Assembly: GCA_028706005.1 (NCBI GenBank)
Contig: JAQWCI010000007.1
Span: 1 to 34,898 of the forward strand
Length of the DNA: 34,898 nucleotides
Origin: Lachnospiraceae bacterium
GTDB taxonomy: Bacteria; Bacillota; Clostridia; Lachnospirales; Lachnospiraceae
Direction of reading: 5' to 3'
Under the pieces are notes generated by a model. It was not told the DNA's origin. It made no database searches and saw only the letters and a list, made by a program, of their open reading frames with translations. Of the stretch, positions 33,352-34,898 are shown one piece after another. The translations under genes were made by a program, and so were the position numbers. Numbering within the stretch: the first letter of the stretch is position 1; every line of letters starts with the position of its first letter.

Positions 33352-34644
33352 TTATCTGGCCTCCTTTATATCAGCTGTATGGTTGTTATAGTCATTGGTT
33401 GCTATTTCAACGTCAATTCCCATCTCGGTAAGGCGTCTGTAGAAGCGAAGCATTACAGGGTGCGAGGTGAATGTGCCGGCCGAACCGAAAACAAGCTTGT
33501 CCCCGAAGGTCGCCATTGTGACCTGCATGCCTGGTGCGGACATGAAAGCCGCAAAGTGATCAATGTAGGGCGTTATTTCGTCGGGCATTGTTATGCGCTC
33601 CATGTTAGACATTGAGGCCGTGACACCTTTCCGCTGAAGATAAATAAAATATGTGAGGCCCGGCTCCTTTAGCACGAGTGGAATGAATTTGATAGCCATG
33701 TTGTGAACAAGGGCTGAGAACGAATTCATGGTATTGCTTATGTTCTCATGCTGCAATTGTTCCGAAAACTGATCCTTTACGATTTTGATAATGCTTTGCA
33801 GATCGCCGTCGTAGTCTTTGGCATAGTAGATTATTGTAATGACACCAAAAAAGTTCCTGGTAGTATCCGACGGAAAGAATTGCCGCAGATTAACAGGAAC
33901 AGATATAACGACAGGCTTTGTGCTGTCGTGAACGGACATGCCGTCGATAACTGCGGCAATGTAAAGGGATGTCGCGAAAACTCCGACAGTCGTGCCATAT
34001 TTGTGAGCTGCGTCAACAAACTGTTTTGCGGAAAGAACGGCCTCCACTACGTGACTCAGTTGATTCATGTCGCGTTCGCCGTGAAGCTGGTATGCATTGA
34101 CGGATTTGAGCTGCCCTATCTTAAAATCCTTCTCATGCTGATAGTAGCGCGAGAATGCATCGATAGTCTTCTCGTCTCTTGATGAAAAATCCTGCGCCGC
34201 ACATGGGTCAAGATGATGAACAGCTGACAGGTAATTTGTCAGTAGTCTTCTGAGAAAAATTATGGCGCCGGTCCCGTCTGCCAGGACATGGAACATCTCG
34301 AGATTGATGCGGCGTTTATAATAGGTGACACGATAAAGAAGATTGCGTCTTCCGGGAATGTATATGGGAAACATGACAGGCTCGGCATCTTCTTCAACCT
34401 TTGCACCGAACGGCAGTGCGTCAAGGTAATACCAGAAGAGCCCTTTCCGAAGGCATGAGTTGAGATACGGGAATTCCTTAAGTGTCTCATCCAGTGCGGT
34501 CTGCAGGATGGCAGGATCCACATCTTCATTGAGCTCGCAGGCAATCCTGAAAACACGCGTATCCGCACCATGCGCGGAGCATGGAATTATAATTGCCGCA
34601 TTGTCAAGTTTGTACCACTTATTGCCTTTTCTGCCAGTATTCAA
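33352..34644 (-). CDS. Alcohol-acetyltransferase/condensation-fold acyltransferase
   Basis: The 430-aa protein resembles BAHD/condensation-type acyltransferases (alcohol acetyltransferase group), which move acyl groups from CoA or carrier proteins to hydroxyl or amine acceptors. The catalytic HxxxDG is 'FHVLADGTGA' (His119, Asp123); the first His of the usual HHxxxDG is Phe. A second conserved stretch, 'PVVISVPVNLRQFFPSDTTRNFFG', corresponds to the channel/latch region of the fold. A further C-terminal 'MQVTMATFGDKLVFGSAGTFTS' matches the family's closing strand. There is no signal peptide. The start is TTG at 34644, with AGAGG about eight bases upstream. A minus-strand promoter lies at 34696-34724. 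It is the first gene of a three-gene operon. The substrate is unknown; a lipid, alcohol or small metabolite ester is possible. Confidence 0.8.
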   Translation of the reverse strand: MNTGRKGNKWYKLDNAAIIIPCSAHGADTRVFRIACELNEDVDPAILQTALDETLKEFPYLNSCLRKGLFWYYLDALPFGAKVEEDAEPVMFPIYIPGRRNLLYRVTYYKRRINLEMFHVLADGTGAIIFLRRLLTNYLSAVHHLDPCAAQDFSSRDEKTIDAFSRYYQHEKDFKIGQLKSVNAYQLHGERDMNQLSHVVEAVLSAKQFVDAAHKYGTTVGVFATSLYIAAVIDGMSVHDSTKPVVISVPVNLRQFFPSDTTRNFFGVITIIYYAKDYDGDLQSIIKIVKDQFSEQLQHENISNTMNSFSALVHNMAIKFIPLVLKEPGLTYFIYLQRKGVTASMSNMERITMPDEITPYIDHFAAFMSAPGMQVTMATFGDKLVFGSAGTFTSHPVMLRFYRRLTEMGIDVEIATNDYNNHTADIKEAR

Positions 34645-34695
34645 ATTATGGCCTCTCAGAATGAGTTATATATTATGCAAATAAACTGTAGCACT

Positions 34696-34724
34696 AGTAT
34701 ATCACAGACAAACCGCTGTATCGA
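34696..34724 (-). promoter_or_regulatory. Minus-strand promoter of the acyltransferase operon
   Basis: On the minus strand, TCGATA and TATACT are separated by exactly 17 bp, about 50 nt upstream of the TTG start. The -10 is good and the -35 matches 4/6. Confidence 0.55.
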
Positions 34725-34727
34725 TGC

Positions 34728-34756
34728 TTGCACACACAGTCTCTTTTGTATATAAT
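34728..34756 (+). promoter_or_regulatory. Strong sigma-A promoter of the aldolase gene
   Basis: TTGCAC and a perfect TATAAT are separated by 17 bp. The boxes begin only 4 bp from the divergent promoter's -35, so the two promoters are back to back and may interfere or share a regulator. Confidence 0.85.
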
Positions 34757-34809
34757 TTATGGACGGAGCATTAACAAAATATCTCCAAAATGAAAGGTGG
34801 TATAAGACA

Positions 34810-34898
34810 ATGCCTATTGTTACAAGTACTGAACTATTCAAAAAAGCATATGATGGCGGTTATGCTATCGGCGCTTTCAACATCAACAACATGGAAAT
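34810..34898 (+). CDS. fba: Class II fructose-1,6-bisphosphate aldolase, N-terminal fragment (runs off window)
   Basis: The 29 complete codons present read 'MPIVTSTELFKKAYDGGYAIGAFNINNME', the typical start of class II (zinc-dependent) FBP aldolases of the Firmicutes type. These cleave fructose-1,6-bisphosphate in glycolysis. ATG 34810 follows AAAGGTGG with a normal spacing. A near-consensus promoter lies about 55 bases upstream, consistent with a highly expressed glycolytic gene. The gene is not in the ORF track because it is cut by the window end. Other members of the KbaY/GatY tagatose-bisphosphate aldolase group share similar N-termini, so the substrate is likely but not proven. Confidence 0.85.
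   Translation, partial: MPIVTSTELFKKAYDGGYAIGAFNINNME

Overview
The window looks like a chromosomal segment of an anaerobic, low-to-moderate GC Gram-positive bacterium of the Clostridia, most likely Lachnospiraceae. This is inferred from gene order (cdaR-glmM; hup-rqcP-divIC-tilS-hpt-ftsH), an archaeal-type short ProRS, AckA, sugar ABC transporters controlled by YesM/YesN-type two-component systems, and strong AGGAGG-type ribosome binding sites with occasional GTG/TTG starts. No database search was possible, so the taxon is inference. Sporulation genes that often sit inside this block in spore-forming relatives (yabP, yabQ, spoIIE) are absent, which hints at a non-sporulating lineage.

Region 1 (1-14117, all + strand) is housekeeping: cdaR and glmM (c-di-AMP regulation, cell-wall precursor), a non-canonical HPr, leuA, proS, ackA, cca, hup, rqcP, a DivIC/FtsB-like protein, tilS, hpt and ftsH. 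Recognisable promoters precede ptsH and hup, and a weaker one precedes proS. Terminators follow ptsH, hup and the divIC-like gene. The long transcription unit closes after ftsH with a strong hairpin at 14260-14296.

Region 2 (14438-31472, + strand) is an accessory carbohydrate locus. It contains a GH109-like Gfo/Idh/MocA protein coupled to a GNAT_C-type acyltransferase; a lipoprotein sugar-binding protein with two permeases but no ATPase; an intracellular GH29 fucosidase-like enzyme; a GH65 glycoside phosphorylase/hydrolase; a HAD protein; a YesM-type sensor kinase; an AraC-type response regulator; a second sugar-binding lipoprotein; and a GH13 cyclomaltodextrinase-like enzyme. All four glycosidase-like enzymes lack signal peptides. 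The picture is therefore import of a fucose- and/or glucose-containing oligosaccharide followed by cytosolic breakdown. Three genes here are broken: the HAD by an in-frame TAA, the kinase by an in-frame TGA just before its N box, and the second binding protein by a one-base frameshift. No housekeeping gene in the window is broken. Intergenic DNA in this locus is unusually rich in inverted repeats, notably at 16477-16753 and 20119-20214.

Region 3 (31483-34644, - strand) is a tightly packed three-gene operon. It encodes an HxxxDG acyltransferase of the alcohol-acetyltransferase/condensation fold, a zinc-ribbon multi-pass membrane protein (DUF6320-like) and a pectin-acetylesterase-like serine hydrolase without a signal peptide. 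Both gene junctions are TAAATG. This looks like a little-described acylation/deacylation module. A divergent promoter region separates it from the start of a class II fructose-bisphosphate aldolase gene that runs off the window end.
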